Source of the DNA: JANQPX01 sp965204405
GTDB lineage: Bacteria; Pseudomonadota; Alphaproteobacteria; Geminicoccales; Geminicoccaceae
Assembly: GCA_965204405.1 (NCBI GenBank)
Contig: CBDBEN010000005.1
Location: 3,286,001-3,350,000, forward strand
Direction of reading: 5' to 3'
DNA: 64,000 bases
A program made the position numbers and the translations under genes. Below the pieces are notes generated by a model. It saw only the letters and a list, made by a program, of their open reading frames with translations. It ran no database searches and had not been told where the DNA came from. Below, piece after piece: positions 1 to 8,685 of this stretch (within the stretch, counting starts at the first letter, position 1; every line of letters begins with the position of its first letter).

Positions 1-1
1 G

Positions 2-1087
2 GCCAAAGGCGACTATGCCATTTTTGGAAAGGACGCCCAAAACAGCCGTGAGATCCGGGAAGATGTCCGCCGCGGCGTGGTCAGTCTGATGATTCCGGAA
101 GACGGCACCTCGGACGACCTCGCCAATGATCTGGTCGAGGTTCTGGCCGGAACGGACGGCCTTCGGGTCCTGCCGCTCAAAGGCAGGGGCACGGCGCATA
201 ATCTTGCCGACCTTCTTTACCTCAATGGCGTCGACATAAGCGTGCTGCAGGTGGACGCAATGGAGTATGCGCGGCGCGAGAGTATTTTTCCCAATCTTAC
301 CAAGAACATTCGCTACATCACCAAATGGCATGATCTGGACCTTCATCTCCTGGTCCGCGATGACGTCCTGAGCCTCGATCATCTGAAGGGTCAGCCGGTT
401 AATTTCGGACCGCGGGGCAGCGGCAGCGAAGTCACGGCCGCGATCCTTTTCGACAGCCTGCGCGTTCCCGTGCAGCAGACGTCGTTCTCCCATGACACGG
501 CCTTGGAGAAGCTCAGGAATGGGGAGATTGCCGGCATGGTGCATGTCGCCGGCAAGCCGAGCCCGCTTTTCCGGGGAATCGAGGTGCGTGACGGCTTGAG
601 ACTGCTCTCGCTGCCCGAGATCGATAGCAGCGGCCAATATCGCTCCACGACTCTTACAGAGGCCGACTATCCGACCTTGATCTTCGGCAACCGGACCATT
701 GACACCGTCTCCGTCCCCTCGGTCCTCGCGGCGTACAACTGGCCCACCGACCATCAGAGATACCCGCCGATCGCCAATTTCATCGGTAGCCTGTTCACGC
801 ATCTAGGCACGCTCCAGGCCAATGGCCACCATGCGAAGTGGCAGGATGTCGATCCTTCGTTTGAATTGGATCTTTGGCAGCGCCATCAAGCTTCCGAAAC
901 CTATCTCAAACAGTCACGAACTGAGGAAAAAGCGATCGGACAGGGGGGGCCCCTGCATCAGGAGTCTGCTGCCGAAAAGGCCAAGAAGGCGTCCAAAACC
1001 ATACGCTCCTATCCCAATAGCCAAGAGCTCAACAAGCAGCGGCGTCCGGCAAAGGCCGACAGCACCCACAAACAGCCGGTTTTCTGA
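2..1087 (+). CDS. TAXI-family TRAP transporter solute-binding protein, 5'-truncated by window edge
   Basis: The reading frame is open to the first bases of the window, so the N-terminus, including any signal peptide, lies outside. About 361 codons are visible. The core matches the TAXI-type TRAP substrate receptor fold: a stretch on HLLVRDDV then LDHLKGQPVNFGPRGSGSE, where this family has its ligand-contacting GxxGSG segment, followed by a region rich in hydrophobic strands. These receptors bind small organic acids in the periplasm and deliver them to a fused DctQM permease. No permease is visible nearby. The last 70 or so residues are a polar, Lys/Arg/Gln/Ser-rich tail not typical of the family, probably disordered. 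Family call is by motif reading; substrate unknown. Confidence 0.75.
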   Translation, partial: AKGDYAIFGKDAQNSREIREDVRRGVVSLMIPEDGTSDDLANDLVEVLAGTDGLRVLPLKGRGTAHNLADLLYLNGVDISVLQVDAMEYARRESIFPNLTKNIRYITKWHDLDLHLLVRDDVLSLDHLKGQPVNFGPRGSGSEVTAAILFDSLRVPVQQTSFSHDTALEKLRNGEIAGMVHVAGKPSPLFRGIEVRDGLRLLSLPEIDSSGQYRSTTLTEADYPTLIFGNRTIDTVSVPSVLAAYNWPTDHQRYPPIANFIGSLFTHLGTLQANGHHAKWQDVDPSFELDLWQRHQASETYLKQSRTEEKAIGQGGPLHQESAAEKAKKASKTIRSYPNSQELNKQRRPAKADSTHKQPVF

Positions 1088-1186
1088 ACCCGCCAATTGA
1101 CCGCGCGAAGGCCTGGCTACCTTTAACAGAGGCGGCTCCATGCCTATGTTTGCCCTTATACTCCTTGCTTGAACGGACGGGCTTCG

Positions 1187-1615
1187 ATGACCGACAAGAT
1201 CAGGAAAACGGAAGACGAGTGGAAAGCGGTGCTCACCGACGAGCAGTATCGCGTTGCACGGCTGAAGGGCACGGAGCGGCCCTTTACCGGCACCTACAAC
1301 GACAGCAAGGCGGAGGGCACTTATGTCTGCGTCTGCTGCGGGCAGCCGCTCTTCGATTCAGACACCAAATTCGATAGCGGCACCGGCTGGCCGAGTTTTT
1401 GGGCCCCGGTCGACGACGGCGCCGTCGCGACGGAAACCGATACCAGCCACATGATGGTCAGAACGGAAGCTCTTTGCAGCCGATGCGATGCCCATCTCGG
1501 CCATGTCTTCCCGGACGGCCCTGCGCCGACGGGGCAGCGTTTTTGCATGAACTCGGCATCGCTGAAACTCATGCCCAAGCAACCGAGCGCCTCCGACGAG
1601 GCCGAAGAGAGCTGA
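1187..1615 (+). CDS. msrB: peptide-methionine (R)-S-oxide reductase
   Basis: This 142-residue protein reduces the R epimer of methionine sulfoxide in oxidised proteins. The sequence shows the whole MsrB signature: zinc-site pairs C48-C51 and C97-C100, the SGTGWPSFW block at about 64-72, the HLGHVFPDGP block, and the catalytic cysteine C120 in RFCMNSAS. Length is normal for a cytosolic MsrB and no signal peptide is present. I take the ATG at 1187; an in-frame TTG at 1169 would add six residues of no value. The glutathione transferase gene starts 4 bases after its stop, so the two are probably co-transcribed as a small redox-repair unit. Confidence 0.95.
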   Translation: MTDKIRKTEDEWKAVLTDEQYRVARLKGTERPFTGTYNDSKAEGTYVCVCCGQPLFDSDTKFDSGTGWPSFWAPVDDGAVATETDTSHMMVRTEALCSRCDAHLGHVFPDGPAPTGQRFCMNSASLKLMPKQPSASDEAEES

Positions 1616-1619
1616 GGGT

Positions 1620-2276
1620 ATGTCGACCTTCAAACTAATCATCGGCAATAAGAACTACTCCTCCTGGTCGCTTCGCGGTTGGCTGGCGGTTAAGCAGGCC
1701 GGCGTCGACTTCGAGGAAACCGTGGTCAATCTCGGCGCACCTGACTTTAAGCAGCAGCTTCGAGAGCACTCGGCAGCGGCCAAGGTTCCCGTGCTGATTC
1801 ATGGCGAGCGGCTTATCTGGGACTCGCTGGCCATGATCGAATATCTGGCCGAGATCGCCCCCAAGGCAGGCTTTTGGCCCGAAGACCAAGGCAACCGGGC
1901 GCATGCGCGGTCTGTGGCCGCCGAGATGCATTCGAGCTTCGGCGCGGTCAGGGGCGCCATGCCGATGAATCTTAGAAAAGACCTCGCCGGCAAGGGCCGC
2001 GGTCCCGGGGTGGATCAGGATATTCAAAGGATCACGGAGATCTGGCGTGACTGCAGGGATCGGCATGCCGATAAAGGCGATTTCCTGTTCGGCCCGTGGT
2101 CAGCCGCCGACACCATGTTCGCCCCGGTCGTGACCCGCTTTCGCACCTATGCGGTCGAGCTAGATCCCGTCTCCAGGGCCTATGCCGATGCGGTGCTCGG
2201 CACCGACAGGTTCAGGGAATGGGAAACCGACGCGTTGAAAGAAAGCTGGGTCGTCGCCGAAGACGAGGTCGACTAG
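1620..2276 (+). CDS. glutathione S-transferase family protein
   Basis: 218 residues with an N-terminal thioredoxin-like domain (about 1-80) and a helical C-terminal domain. The segment YSSWSLRG near residues 13-20 carries the serine that activates glutathione in Ser-type bacterial transferases, and the VPVLIHGERLIWDSLAMIEYL block is the conserved cis-Pro plus glutathione gamma-glutamyl binding (E/D)S region. It most resembles YfcF or maleylacetoacetate-isomerase-like proteins; the substrate is not clear. It follows msrB closely. Its TAG stop is the first part of a short repeat shared with the end of hemB (see repeat at 2273), so the original C-terminus may have been slightly different. Confidence 0.85.
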   Translation: MSTFKLIIGNKNYSSWSLRGWLAVKQAGVDFEETVVNLGAPDFKQQLREHSAAAKVPVLIHGERLIWDSLAMIEYLAEIAPKAGFWPEDQGNRAHARSVAAEMHSSFGAVRGAMPMNLRKDLAGKGRGPGVDQDIQRITEIWRDCRDRHADKGDFLFGPWSAADTMFAPVVTRFRTYAVELDPVSRAYADAVLGTDRFREWETDALKESWVVAEDEVD

Positions 2277-2296
2277 TGGTATGACCACGTCATTTG
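2273..2296 (+). repeat. short dispersed repeat, copy 1, supplies a stop codon
   Basis: The 24 bases starting CTAGTGGTATGACCAC match positions 12744-12767 with two differences. The match weakens beyond this point but a TTCGACG word recurs in both. The TAG in it terminates the glutathione transferase gene. Internally GTGGTATGACCAC is an imperfect palindrome with GTGGT/ACCAC arms. No right-hand inverted end is seen for this copy, so it may be a solo end. Confidence 0.5.
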
Positions 2297-2398
2297 ATCT
2301 CACCTCCATCGCCAAGTTCGACGGTGAGCGGCCAAGTTTTGTGGGACGCGGTCGGAACTCTTATGCTGAAGCCTCACCACCAGGGCATTCCCGGTGAC

Positions 2399-3406
2399 AT
2401 GAAGAGTCCGTCGATGAGCGATGCCTACCGTCTGTCCGTGGCGCCGATGATGGACTGGACCGATCGGCATGCGCGCTATTTTCTCCGCCTCATTGCCGAC
2501 CGAGCGCTGCTCTATACGGAGATGGTTACAACGGGAGCTATTCTCTTCGGGGACAAGCAGCGTTTTCTGGGCTTCGATGAAGCCGAGCATCCGGTGGCGC
2601 TGCAGCTTGGCGGATCCGATCCTGACGCCCTGGCTGAAGCCGCGATCGAAGGCCAGCGCTTTGGCTATGATGAGATCAACCTCAATGTCGGCTGCCCTTC
2701 GGACCGGGTGCAAAACGGCCGCTTCGGGGCCTGCCTGATGGCGGAACCCGCCCTGGTCGCGGCGGCGGTTTCATCGATGTCCTCAGCGGTCGACCTTCCG
2801 GTGACGGTCAAGACCCGCCTCGGTATCGATGAACAGGACAGCTACGATTTTCTCGCTGGTTTCGTCGGTCAAGTCGCCGAAGCAGGCTGCGAAACCTTCA
2901 TCATTCATGCGCGAAAAGCCTGGCTTTCAGGATTGAGCCCGAAGGAGAATCGGGAAATTCCACCACTCGATTATGCCCGCGTTCGTCAGTTGAAGCAGGA
3001 TTTCCCGAGGCTTCGCATCATCCTCAATGGCGGTCTTCGAGAACCCGATCGGATCAAGGCCGAGCTAGGTCATGTAGACGGCGCGATGATCGGCCGGGAA
3101 GCTTATCAGAACCCTTACGCGCTTGCCTGGATGCAACGAGCCGTTTTCAACGATCAAAGGCCGCTTCCCTCCCGCCACGACATCGTTCGCCGCTTTTACC
3201 CTTATCTCGAGCGAAAGCTTGACGAAGATGTCCCTCTTCATGCCATGACCCGCCATATTCTCGGCCTGTTCAACGGGCAAAAAGGCGCTCGTGCCTGGCG
3301 CCGCCATCTATCGACCGCCGTCCACCGGGCGCATGCCGGTTTGGACGTCGTCGAGGAAGCACTCAACCTCGTCCCTGAGCAGCCGGATGAGCGGGCCGCT
3401 GCCTGA
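2399..3406 (+). CDS. dusA: tRNA-dihydrouridine(20/20a) synthase
   Basis: FMN- and NADPH-dependent reduction of uridine 20/20a in the tRNA D-loop. The 335-residue product has the family start block LSVAPMMDWTDRHAR, then NVGCPSDRVQNGRFGACLM with the catalytic cysteine in GACLM, the KTRLGID strand, FIIHARKAWLSGLSPKENR (the DusA-specific stretch) and the phosphate-binding NGG and GRE turns. C-terminal HILGLFNG and RRHLS blocks complete the four-helix tRNA-binding domain. Start chosen at ATG 2399; ATG 2414 directly before the conserved block is equally possible. The longer frame back to 2294 overlaps the short repeat and is unlikely to be translated. Confidence 0.95.
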   Translation: MKSPSMSDAYRLSVAPMMDWTDRHARYFLRLIADRALLYTEMVTTGAILFGDKQRFLGFDEAEHPVALQLGGSDPDALAEAAIEGQRFGYDEINLNVGCPSDRVQNGRFGACLMAEPALVAAAVSSMSSAVDLPVTVKTRLGIDEQDSYDFLAGFVGQVAEAGCETFIIHARKAWLSGLSPKENREIPPLDYARVRQLKQDFPRLRIILNGGLREPDRIKAELGHVDGAMIGREAYQNPYALAWMQRAVFNDQRPLPSRHDIVRRFYPYLERKLDEDVPLHAMTRHILGLFNGQKGARAWRRHLSTAVHRAHAGLDVVEEALNLVPEQPDERAAA

Positions 3407-3441
3407 TAGAGGCGGGCCGGCACCGCCTTATCGGAGAATAT

Positions 3442-4116
3442 CTAACCGGCTTTGACAAAGTGATGGGCAATGCAAGGCTGATCAAGCGTGAACCCGTCCT
3501 CCGTTTTCTCGGCGACACGCTTGAAGGCCGCCTCCATTTTGGCCCGAACGGAGGGCAGTTTCTCCGCACGCCTCGGATCGACGGCGATGATCCCGTTCAG
3601 GAAGGTTTCGAAATCCGGCGTTCGCAAGGCGATCGAATAGTCCTGTTCCGAGATACGTTCGAAACGTCCCTGCGCGGCCAGGTGATCGAGCCGATGCTGC
3701 GATTCGGTCAGAACATGCGTTTCGTCAGCAAGATCGACCATCGCTTCGCTCATCGGGCCATAAGGTCTGGGTTCGACCAGATGCATGCGCCCCTTCGGTT
3801 TCAGCACGCGATGCGCCTCGCGAAGGGCCTGTTCTTGAATGTCGAGCGGTATGTGATGAAACGAGAACATGAAGCAGGCGAGGTCGGCGCTGGCATCCTC
3901 GATCGGCAAATCCTCGCCGCGCCCGAGCCTGATCTCGACATTCGGATGCTCCGCCTGCTTGGCAATATCGACCTTCTCCTGATCGATCTCGATGCCGACG
4001 ACATGCGCCCCTCGCTTGGCAAAAGCGCGTGCAAACTTGCCATTGCCCGCACCGATGTCGACCACCGAGATGGTGTTCAGATCGATCAGGGATGCAAGAT
4101 GGTCGAGATGGCTCAT
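3442..4116 (-). CDS. class I SAM-dependent methyltransferase
   Basis: 224 residues. Motif I VVDIGAGNGKFA near residues 18-29 and the acidic end of strand 2 (GIEID) give the S-adenosylmethionine site; motif IV follows in DLACFMFSFHH and motif V/VI in LKPKGRMHLVEP. This is the Methyltransf_11/25 fold used for small-molecule substrates. Nothing in the sequence or neighbours identifies the substrate. It converges with dusA (35 bases between stops) and is divergent from the small exported protein at 4345. Confidence 0.8.
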   Translation of the reverse strand: MSHLDHLASLIDLNTISVVDIGAGNGKFARAFAKRGAHVVGIEIDQEKVDIAKQAEHPNVEIRLGRGEDLPIEDASADLACFMFSFHHIPLDIQEQALREAHRVLKPKGRMHLVEPRPYGPMSEAMVDLADETHVLTESQHRLDHLAAQGRFERISEQDYSIALRTPDFETFLNGIIAVDPRRAEKLPSVRAKMEAAFKRVAEKTEDGFTLDQPCIAHHFVKAG

Positions 4117-4344
4117 GATTGTCTCTTGTCCGCCTTTGACATGCGCTGGTTATCAGCCTTCGGACGAAACTCTATCTCGGGAAGATTGGAAACGAAAGTG
4201 TGTGCTCTGAGCGTTTGATCCGTCCCTTCCCGGATTCGAGCGTTGGTCTATACAGCGCTCCTCGATCGAGGCAAACTTCCGAGATCCGGCAATCAATCGC
4301 TTGGGATGGCTGCTGGTGAAGGATTAAGGAGAGGCATTGGAACG

Positions 4345-4725
4345 ATGATCAGGCACCATCTCTTTCGATCGTCCGTGATATTGGGACTGGCAACCTCCAC
4401 AGGCTTTCTTGGAGGTGTCACGCCTGCTCAAGGTTTCTGTGTTCGAAACGATACGGGCGCGTCCATCTCGATCGAAGCTGCCGATGGTACCGCCGTCTTC
4501 AGCCGCGAGCTTGCCAACAACAAAAAGGCCTGCTGTCAGCCCAAAGACAAAGCCTGTGCAATCGGCAAGGAAAAGGTCAGGCTGACGATATCATCGCCCG
4601 AAGGTGACGCATCATGCAGCATCGCGGTCGATCCGAAAGGCAATGTCAACGTCACCGGCAAGCCGGATCGCCTCAAATGCAAGGCCAATAAGGCCGGCTC
4701 GACCATGGACTGGGCATCGGGATAG
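4345..4725 (+). CDS. small exported Cys-rich protein of unknown function
   Basis: ATG 4345 is preceded by an AAGGAG ribosome site and gives 126 residues starting with a clear signal peptide (basic MIRHHLFR, hydrophobic run, cleavage near TPAQG). The mature part is about 95 residues with six cysteines, including a CC pair, spread over the sequence, which suggests disulfide formation in the periplasm. Pattern VRNDTGASISIEA at the start of the mature domain looks like a beta-sandwich. I do not recognise a named family. The open frame reaches back to 4243 but the region before 4345 lacks a ribosome site. Confidence 0.65.
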   Translation: MIRHHLFRSSVILGLATSTGFLGGVTPAQGFCVRNDTGASISIEAADGTAVFSRELANNKKACCQPKDKACAIGKEKVRLTISSPEGDASCSIAVDPKGNVNVTGKPDRLKCKANKAGSTMDWASG

Positions 4726-4727
4726 CA

Positions 4728-4743
4728 CCGCCCTGACGGGCGG
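4728..4743. terminator. weak GC hairpin between convergent genes
   Basis: Six-base GC arms CCGCCC and GGGCGG close a four-base loop just after the stop at 4725. There is no T-run on either side, so it is only a possible terminator or pause site shared with the convergent gene ending at 4780. Confidence 0.3.
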
Positions 4744-4779
4744 CAGGAAGGGCAAGTATCAAATGACGCGGACCTTCCG

Positions 4780-5505
4780 CTAGCACTCCACACCTTCATC
4801 GATGATCGCACGGTCGAGCGATGCAAGACTTGCCAGTTCGTGAAGCAACGGCGTGGTACAAAACGGGCCGAGCTTGAAGGGGGCCGCTTTTGTGACCAGG
4901 CCGGTACGGCTGGCGGTCAACAGCACCTCGGCGACCTGCTGCTGATCGGAAAAAACCCGCGGCACCAGATCCTCGATCATCAGCGACCAAGCCTTGCCGT
5001 CACGGTCCTGGTTCAGCCCCATCTGGTCCAATTCGTTGGTCTTCTCGAGCAGGCAGCTGATCACGCAGATCTCTTCGACGCAAAGAGAGGTCACGGCGTC
5101 GGCGAAACGGAGGAAGTCTGAGGCCTTGGGCCGCGCTCCGCTGGCCAATCCGCAGATGACCTTGGCCATGATCCGCAAACCGATCTGCGAGGTACCCTCC
5201 TGTGCCGCGCGAATATAGCGGAAGACCATGCCGGCCGCTTCCTCGACCTCGCCGACACGGGTAAGGCGCCGCTTGACCTGTCGAAGCTCGCTGTCGAGGA
5301 TTTCTTCAGCTTCCTCGAGACGCCAGGCGAGCACACTGCCAAGGGCCGTGCTGAGGGCACCGCCACCGACTGCCGATGCCACCCAAAGCTCCCGGGCCAG
5401 CGCCGCGAAGCTGTCAGGTAGTTTGTTGTTCACTAAGCCGGGCTCATCGCCTTGTTGTTCTCGATGTTCATGGGCCTGTTGCAGATTTTTCATCAAGTCG
5501 CTCAC
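4780..5505 (-). CDS. hypothetical protein, helical, GTG start
   Basis: 241 residues, not recognised. The N-terminal 35 residues are charged (EHREQQGDEPG), followed by an Ala/Gly-rich amphipathic or membrane-associating stretch (LWVASAVGGGALSTALGSVLAW, residues about 40-61), a charged helix EEAEEILDSELRQVKRRL, and a mostly alpha-helical C-terminal half with several cysteines. The frame begins at GTG 5505; an ATG at 5493 is the alternative. No good ribosome site is visible for either. It converges with the small exported protein. A link to phage or defence systems was considered but there is no motif for it. Confidence 0.6.
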   Translation of the reverse strand: MSDLMKNLQQAHEHREQQGDEPGLVNNKLPDSFAALARELWVASAVGGGALSTALGSVLAWRLEEAEEILDSELRQVKRRLTRVGEVEEAAGMVFRYIRAAQEGTSQIGLRIMAKVICGLASGARPKASDFLRFADAVTSLCVEEICVISCLLEKTNELDQMGLNQDRDGKAWSLMIEDLVPRVFSDQQQVAEVLLTASRTGLVTKAAPFKLGPFCTTPLLHELASLASLDRAIIDEGVEC

Positions 5506-6126
5506 AAAAAACCGAAAGCTGCCATAGCAATCAATAGAATCTACCGTTCATCTTTGTTGAAATGTAAACCTCTAGCGCTATTAAATAAAGTATTTTATGG
5601 TTCTTCAACCATAACGATATCATCACTGTGACATTGAAAGACTTCGGCGTGCTGTCGGCTCCCGTGCCGGGAAGGACATGAGAAACCGGTCTCCGACAGC
5701 ACAAACGGATACGGCTTTCATGTCCTGATGTCGACGTTCATTCGGCCTTGCCGCCTTAACCTTTTGCTAACCCAGATGCGGCATCAATATTCCTGGTCCA
5801 TGGGATCCAGGGACTCCGGGTCTCGCCCTTTTTTTGCAGCGGACGGACGGTCTCCAAGGATTTCAGGGACCAGATGACCAGCTTGTCCTGAATTGATGAA
5901 AAAAGAATGAACCAAAGCCGGCCCGGCCGAACTGGAAGCGGATGAGCCAACGGCGCTTTCGCACGTAACCGCTATGGATGCCGGATCGAGAGGCACTGCG
6001 CCGTGATTACGACCGCTGTCAGCCACCCGACAGCGCATCCGGCAACGCCTGGAGATACGACCGCTGTTTGTGGCTGTTGGGAGAGAGCGGCGTGTCATTG
6101 CCGGTCCAACATCATCACACCATGCG
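5506..6126. other. 621-base gene-free region with strong inverted repeats
   Basis: No reading frame here looks coding: the minus-strand frames running in from purA read through Ser/Pro/Arg-rich shadow sequence. The region holds an AT-rich patch (5560-5640), an 8-base hairpin with a CTTC loop at 5596-5615, two interlocking inverted repeats at 5649-5725, and a repeated CGACCGCTGT word (near 6009 and 6059) bracketing CAGCCAC and GTGGCTG arms. It lies downstream of purA on the minus strand and upstream of the gene ending at 4780. It could carry a small RNA or a long 3' region of purA. Confidence 0.4.
5649..5725. repeat. two interlocking inverted repeats
   Basis: First pair: GTGCTGTCGG at 5649-5658 with CCGACAGCAC at 5693-5702. 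Second pair: GGACATGA at 5674-5681, inside the first loop, with TCATGTCC at 5718-5725, outside it. The arrangement would form either two alternative hairpins or a pseudoknot in RNA. No gene is apparent around it. Confidence 0.5.
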
Positions 6127-7434
6127 CTAATCCGCGAAGGGATCTCGAAGCAGGATCGTGTCGTCACGATCGGGGCTGGTGGACAGGAGGGCGACGGGAG
6201 CTTCAACCAATTCCTCCAACCGCTTGATATATTTGACGGCCTGGGCCGGGAGATCGGCAAAGCTGCGGGCGCCCCGGGTACTGGTCTGCCAGCCCTCAAG
6301 CTCTTCGTAGATCGGCTCGACCCCCGCTTGCGTGCTGACACCGCTCGGCAGATGGTGCAGTGTTTGGCCATAATGCCGATAGGCGGTGCAGATCTTGAGA
6401 TGGTCCATGCCATCGAGAACATCGAGTTTGGTCAAGGCCATGCCGTGAATGCCGCCGACCTTGATCGCCTGGCGTACCATGACCGCATCGAACCAGCCGC
6501 AGCGGCGCGGCCGCTCGGTTACCGTGCCGAATTCATGGCCGCGCTCGCCAAGCCCCCGGCCGATGTCGTCATCCAGCTCGGTCGGGAAAGGGCCCCCGCC
6601 AACGCGGGTGGTATAGGCCTTGGTGATGCCGAGTACGAAACCGACGGCATCCGGACCGATCCCGGAGCCCGAGGCGGCGGCTGCGGCGAGCGTGTTGGAT
6701 GAGGTAACGAAGGGATAGGTGCCATGGTCGACATCCAGCATCGCCCCTTGCGCCCCTTCGAACAGGATCCGAGCTCCACGCCGCCTCAATTCCGCCAGTC
6801 TCTGCCAGACAGGTTCGGTGTAGGGCAGAAGCTTCGGCGCGATATCCTGAAGCTGCTGTAAAAGTGGCGCGGCTTCGATCTCCTTCTCGCCGAGGCCGCG
6901 ACGGAGCGCGTTGTGATGGAACAGCAGATCGTCGACTTTTCGCGCCAGCAGGTCGGGATCGGCCAGGTCGCACATGCGGATGGCACGCCGCGCGATCTTG
7001 TCTTCATAGGCGGGACCAATGCCGCGCCCGGTCGTACCGATCTTGCCGACCCCCTCGCTGCTTTCGCTCATGGCCCGTTCCTTGGCCCGATCGACCTCAC
7101 CATGCAGCGGCAGGATCAAAGGCGCGTTTTCGGCAATGCGAAGGCTCTCCGGACCGACCGACACGCCCTGCTGGCGAAGACCGTCGATCTCGCTCAGCAA
7201 CGCCCAGGGGTCGACTACGACGCCATTGCCGATAATCGAGAGCTTTCCTGGCCGAACGACTCCCGAGGGCAAAGCGCTGAGCTTGTAGGTTACACCCTCG
7301 ATGACGAGTGTATGCCCCGCATTGTGCCCTCCTTGAAAGCGTACCACCACCTCGGCGCGCTCGGAGAGCCAATCGACGATTTTTCCTTTACCTTCGTCGC
7401 CCCACTGTGAACCGACCACGGCAACATTAGCCAT
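6127..7434 (-). CDS. purA: adenylosuccinate synthetase
   Basis: Converts IMP and aspartate to adenylosuccinate with GTP, the first committed step to AMP. The 435-residue product is full length. It begins MANVAVVGSQWGDEGKGK with the GDEGKGK P-loop-like element, then GGHNAGHT, the IMP-binding TTGRGIGPAYEDK stretch, EGAQGAMLDVDHGTYPFVT, TRVGGGPFPTE and the LTKLDVLDG guanine-binding motif. Start is ATG 7434; the open frame continues to 7500 but those residues are not part of the family. It is transcribed alone, with 296 bases to the divergent membrane-protein gene. Confidence 0.97.
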   Translation of the reverse strand: MANVAVVGSQWGDEGKGKIVDWLSERAEVVVRFQGGHNAGHTLVIEGVTYKLSALPSGVVRPGKLSIIGNGVVVDPWALLSEIDGLRQQGVSVGPESLRIAENAPLILPLHGEVDRAKERAMSESSEGVGKIGTTGRGIGPAYEDKIARRAIRMCDLADPDLLARKVDDLLFHHNALRRGLGEKEIEAAPLLQQLQDIAPKLLPYTEPVWQRLAELRRRGARILFEGAQGAMLDVDHGTYPFVTSSNTLAAAAASGSGIGPDAVGFVLGITKAYTTRVGGGPFPTELDDDIGRGLGERGHEFGTVTERPRRCGWFDAVMVRQAIKVGGIHGMALTKLDVLDGMDHLKICTAYRHYGQTLHHLPSGVSTQAGVEPIYEELEGWQTSTRGARSFADLPAQAVKYIKRLEELVEAPVALLSTSPDRDDTILLRDPFAD

Positions 7435-7730
7435 GCGAAAAAACTCCAAGCGGCAGAGCCCTGCCGAGCAGGTTGATGCGAAACCGAGTTCGGAGAACAC
7501 GGAACCGGCGCCGCCGTCAAGAGGACAGGAACGACCGGCCCCAAATTTGAACCGGGTATGCCGGCGCTGTCGATTAAAATCTGGACATTGGTGGCATCCC
7601 GATCTCAGAAAGGACGTTCGAGGGGAACATGCCCGCCTGATGCAAGAGCTATCGTTTGGACAGACCGGACGTGCCAGTCAGGAGGAAAATCCGGAGATGA
7701 CTCGCTGAACGTTTTCCAAAGCTGCGCTCT
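7435..7730. other. spacer between purA and the divergent carrier gene
   Basis: A plus-strand frame (7433-7708) overlaps the purA start and encodes a polar, Arg/Glu-rich sequence with no family resemblance; I do not accept it as a gene. The stretch must hold divergent promoters for purA and the gene starting at 7731, but no confident -35/-10 pair was found. Confidence 0.3.
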
Positions 7731-8681
7731 GTGATCGGCTTTCTCACCTGGCTCGGCCGCCGCGGCAGCATCGTCCTGGCGTTCGGTGTCTTTCTCGGCT
7801 TGCTGTTCCCGCCGCTCGCAACCCTCCTGAAGCCGCTGCTGATCCCGGGCATTATCGGCCCGTTCCTGATCGCCCTCCTTCGCCTGGACTGGGCACGAAT
7901 GGCGGATCATGTGCGGCGGCCGACCATCACCATCCTGGCCTTGCTCTGGCTGCTGATTGCGGCCCCGTTCCTCATTCATGCCCTCCTCGGCATGATGCCG
8001 CTGCCCCCTGCCCTGCATGCCAACCTCGTTTTGATGGCCGCCGCCTCACCGCTCATGGCCTCGGCCAGCCTTGCGCTGATCATCGGTCTGGATGCATCGC
8101 TTGCGGTGGTGCTCACCTTCCTGGCAACGGCGCTTATGCCGTTCACGCTGCCGCTGATCGCCCTCCTTCTCCTCGGCATCGATATCAATATCGGCGCCGG
8201 AGAACTGATGGCCCGCCTCGGTCTTTTGATAGGCGGCTGCTTCGCGCTAGCCTGGCTGATGCGGCGCTATCTGCCGCCTGGCTTCGCCGACCGTCACGCA
8301 GCGCCCCTGGACGGGCTGGCGATCATCGGACTCCTGGTGTTCGCGATTGCGATCATGGATGGCGTCACGCCCTTGCTGCAGCAGCGCCCCGACATCGTCC
8401 TGACGACGGCCTTGGCCGTGTTCGCTCTCAATCTCGGCATGCAGGCAATCGCCACGCTAGCCTTTATATGGCGCGGCCTCGCCACCGCACTCAGCATCGG
8501 GCTTTGCAGCGGCAATCGCAATCTCGGGATCCTGCTTGCCGCAACCGCGGACCGGGCAACGGTCGACCTTCTGATCGTCATTGCCCTTGCGCAATTGCCG
8601 ATCTACACGTTACCGGTGCTGCAGCGCTGGCTGTATCATCGCTGGCTCGTTCCGCCCGCTCAGGCCCCTTCCGGAGATTAG
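7731..8681 (+). CDS. BASS/SBF-like carrier, integral membrane protein
   Basis: 316 residues with about ten hydrophobic helices, beginning FLTWLGRRGSIVLAFGVFLGL. The arrangement, the early LARxxxxLLRPLLxP-like segment (LATLLKPLLIPGIIGPF) and the late RNLGILLAATADRA segment resemble the bile acid:sodium symporter/arsenite permease-like (BASS) fold, where the NxG break in a late helix forms part of the sodium site. The substrate is unknown. Start is GTG 7731, four bases before the gene's first hydrophobic segment; no strong ribosome site is visible. The DUF924 gene follows 4 bases after the stop, so the pair are likely one operon. Confidence 0.65.
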   Translation: MIGFLTWLGRRGSIVLAFGVFLGLLFPPLATLLKPLLIPGIIGPFLIALLRLDWARMADHVRRPTITILALLWLLIAAPFLIHALLGMMPLPPALHANLVLMAAASPLMASASLALIIGLDASLAVVLTFLATALMPFTLPLIALLLLGIDINIGAGELMARLGLLIGGCFALAWLMRRYLPPGFADRHAAPLDGLAIIGLLVFAIAIMDGVTPLLQQRPDIVLTTALAVFALNLGMQAIATLAFIWRGLATALSIGLCSGNRNLGILLAATADRATVDLLIVIALAQLPIYTLPVLQRWLYHRWLVPPAQAPSGD

Positions 8682-8685
8682 CCTT

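Noticed and set aside
4780..5505. Defence- or phage-related role for the hypothetical helical protein
   Set aside because: No nuclease, ATPase, TIR or other effector motif, and no suitable neighbours.
6070..6702. 210-residue plus-strand frame opposite purA
   Set aside because: It is the complement of a highly conserved enzyme gene; composition is that of a high-GC shadow frame.
7433..7708. 91-residue plus-strand frame between purA and the carrier
   Set aside because: Overlaps the purA start, no ribosome site, polar low-information sequence.
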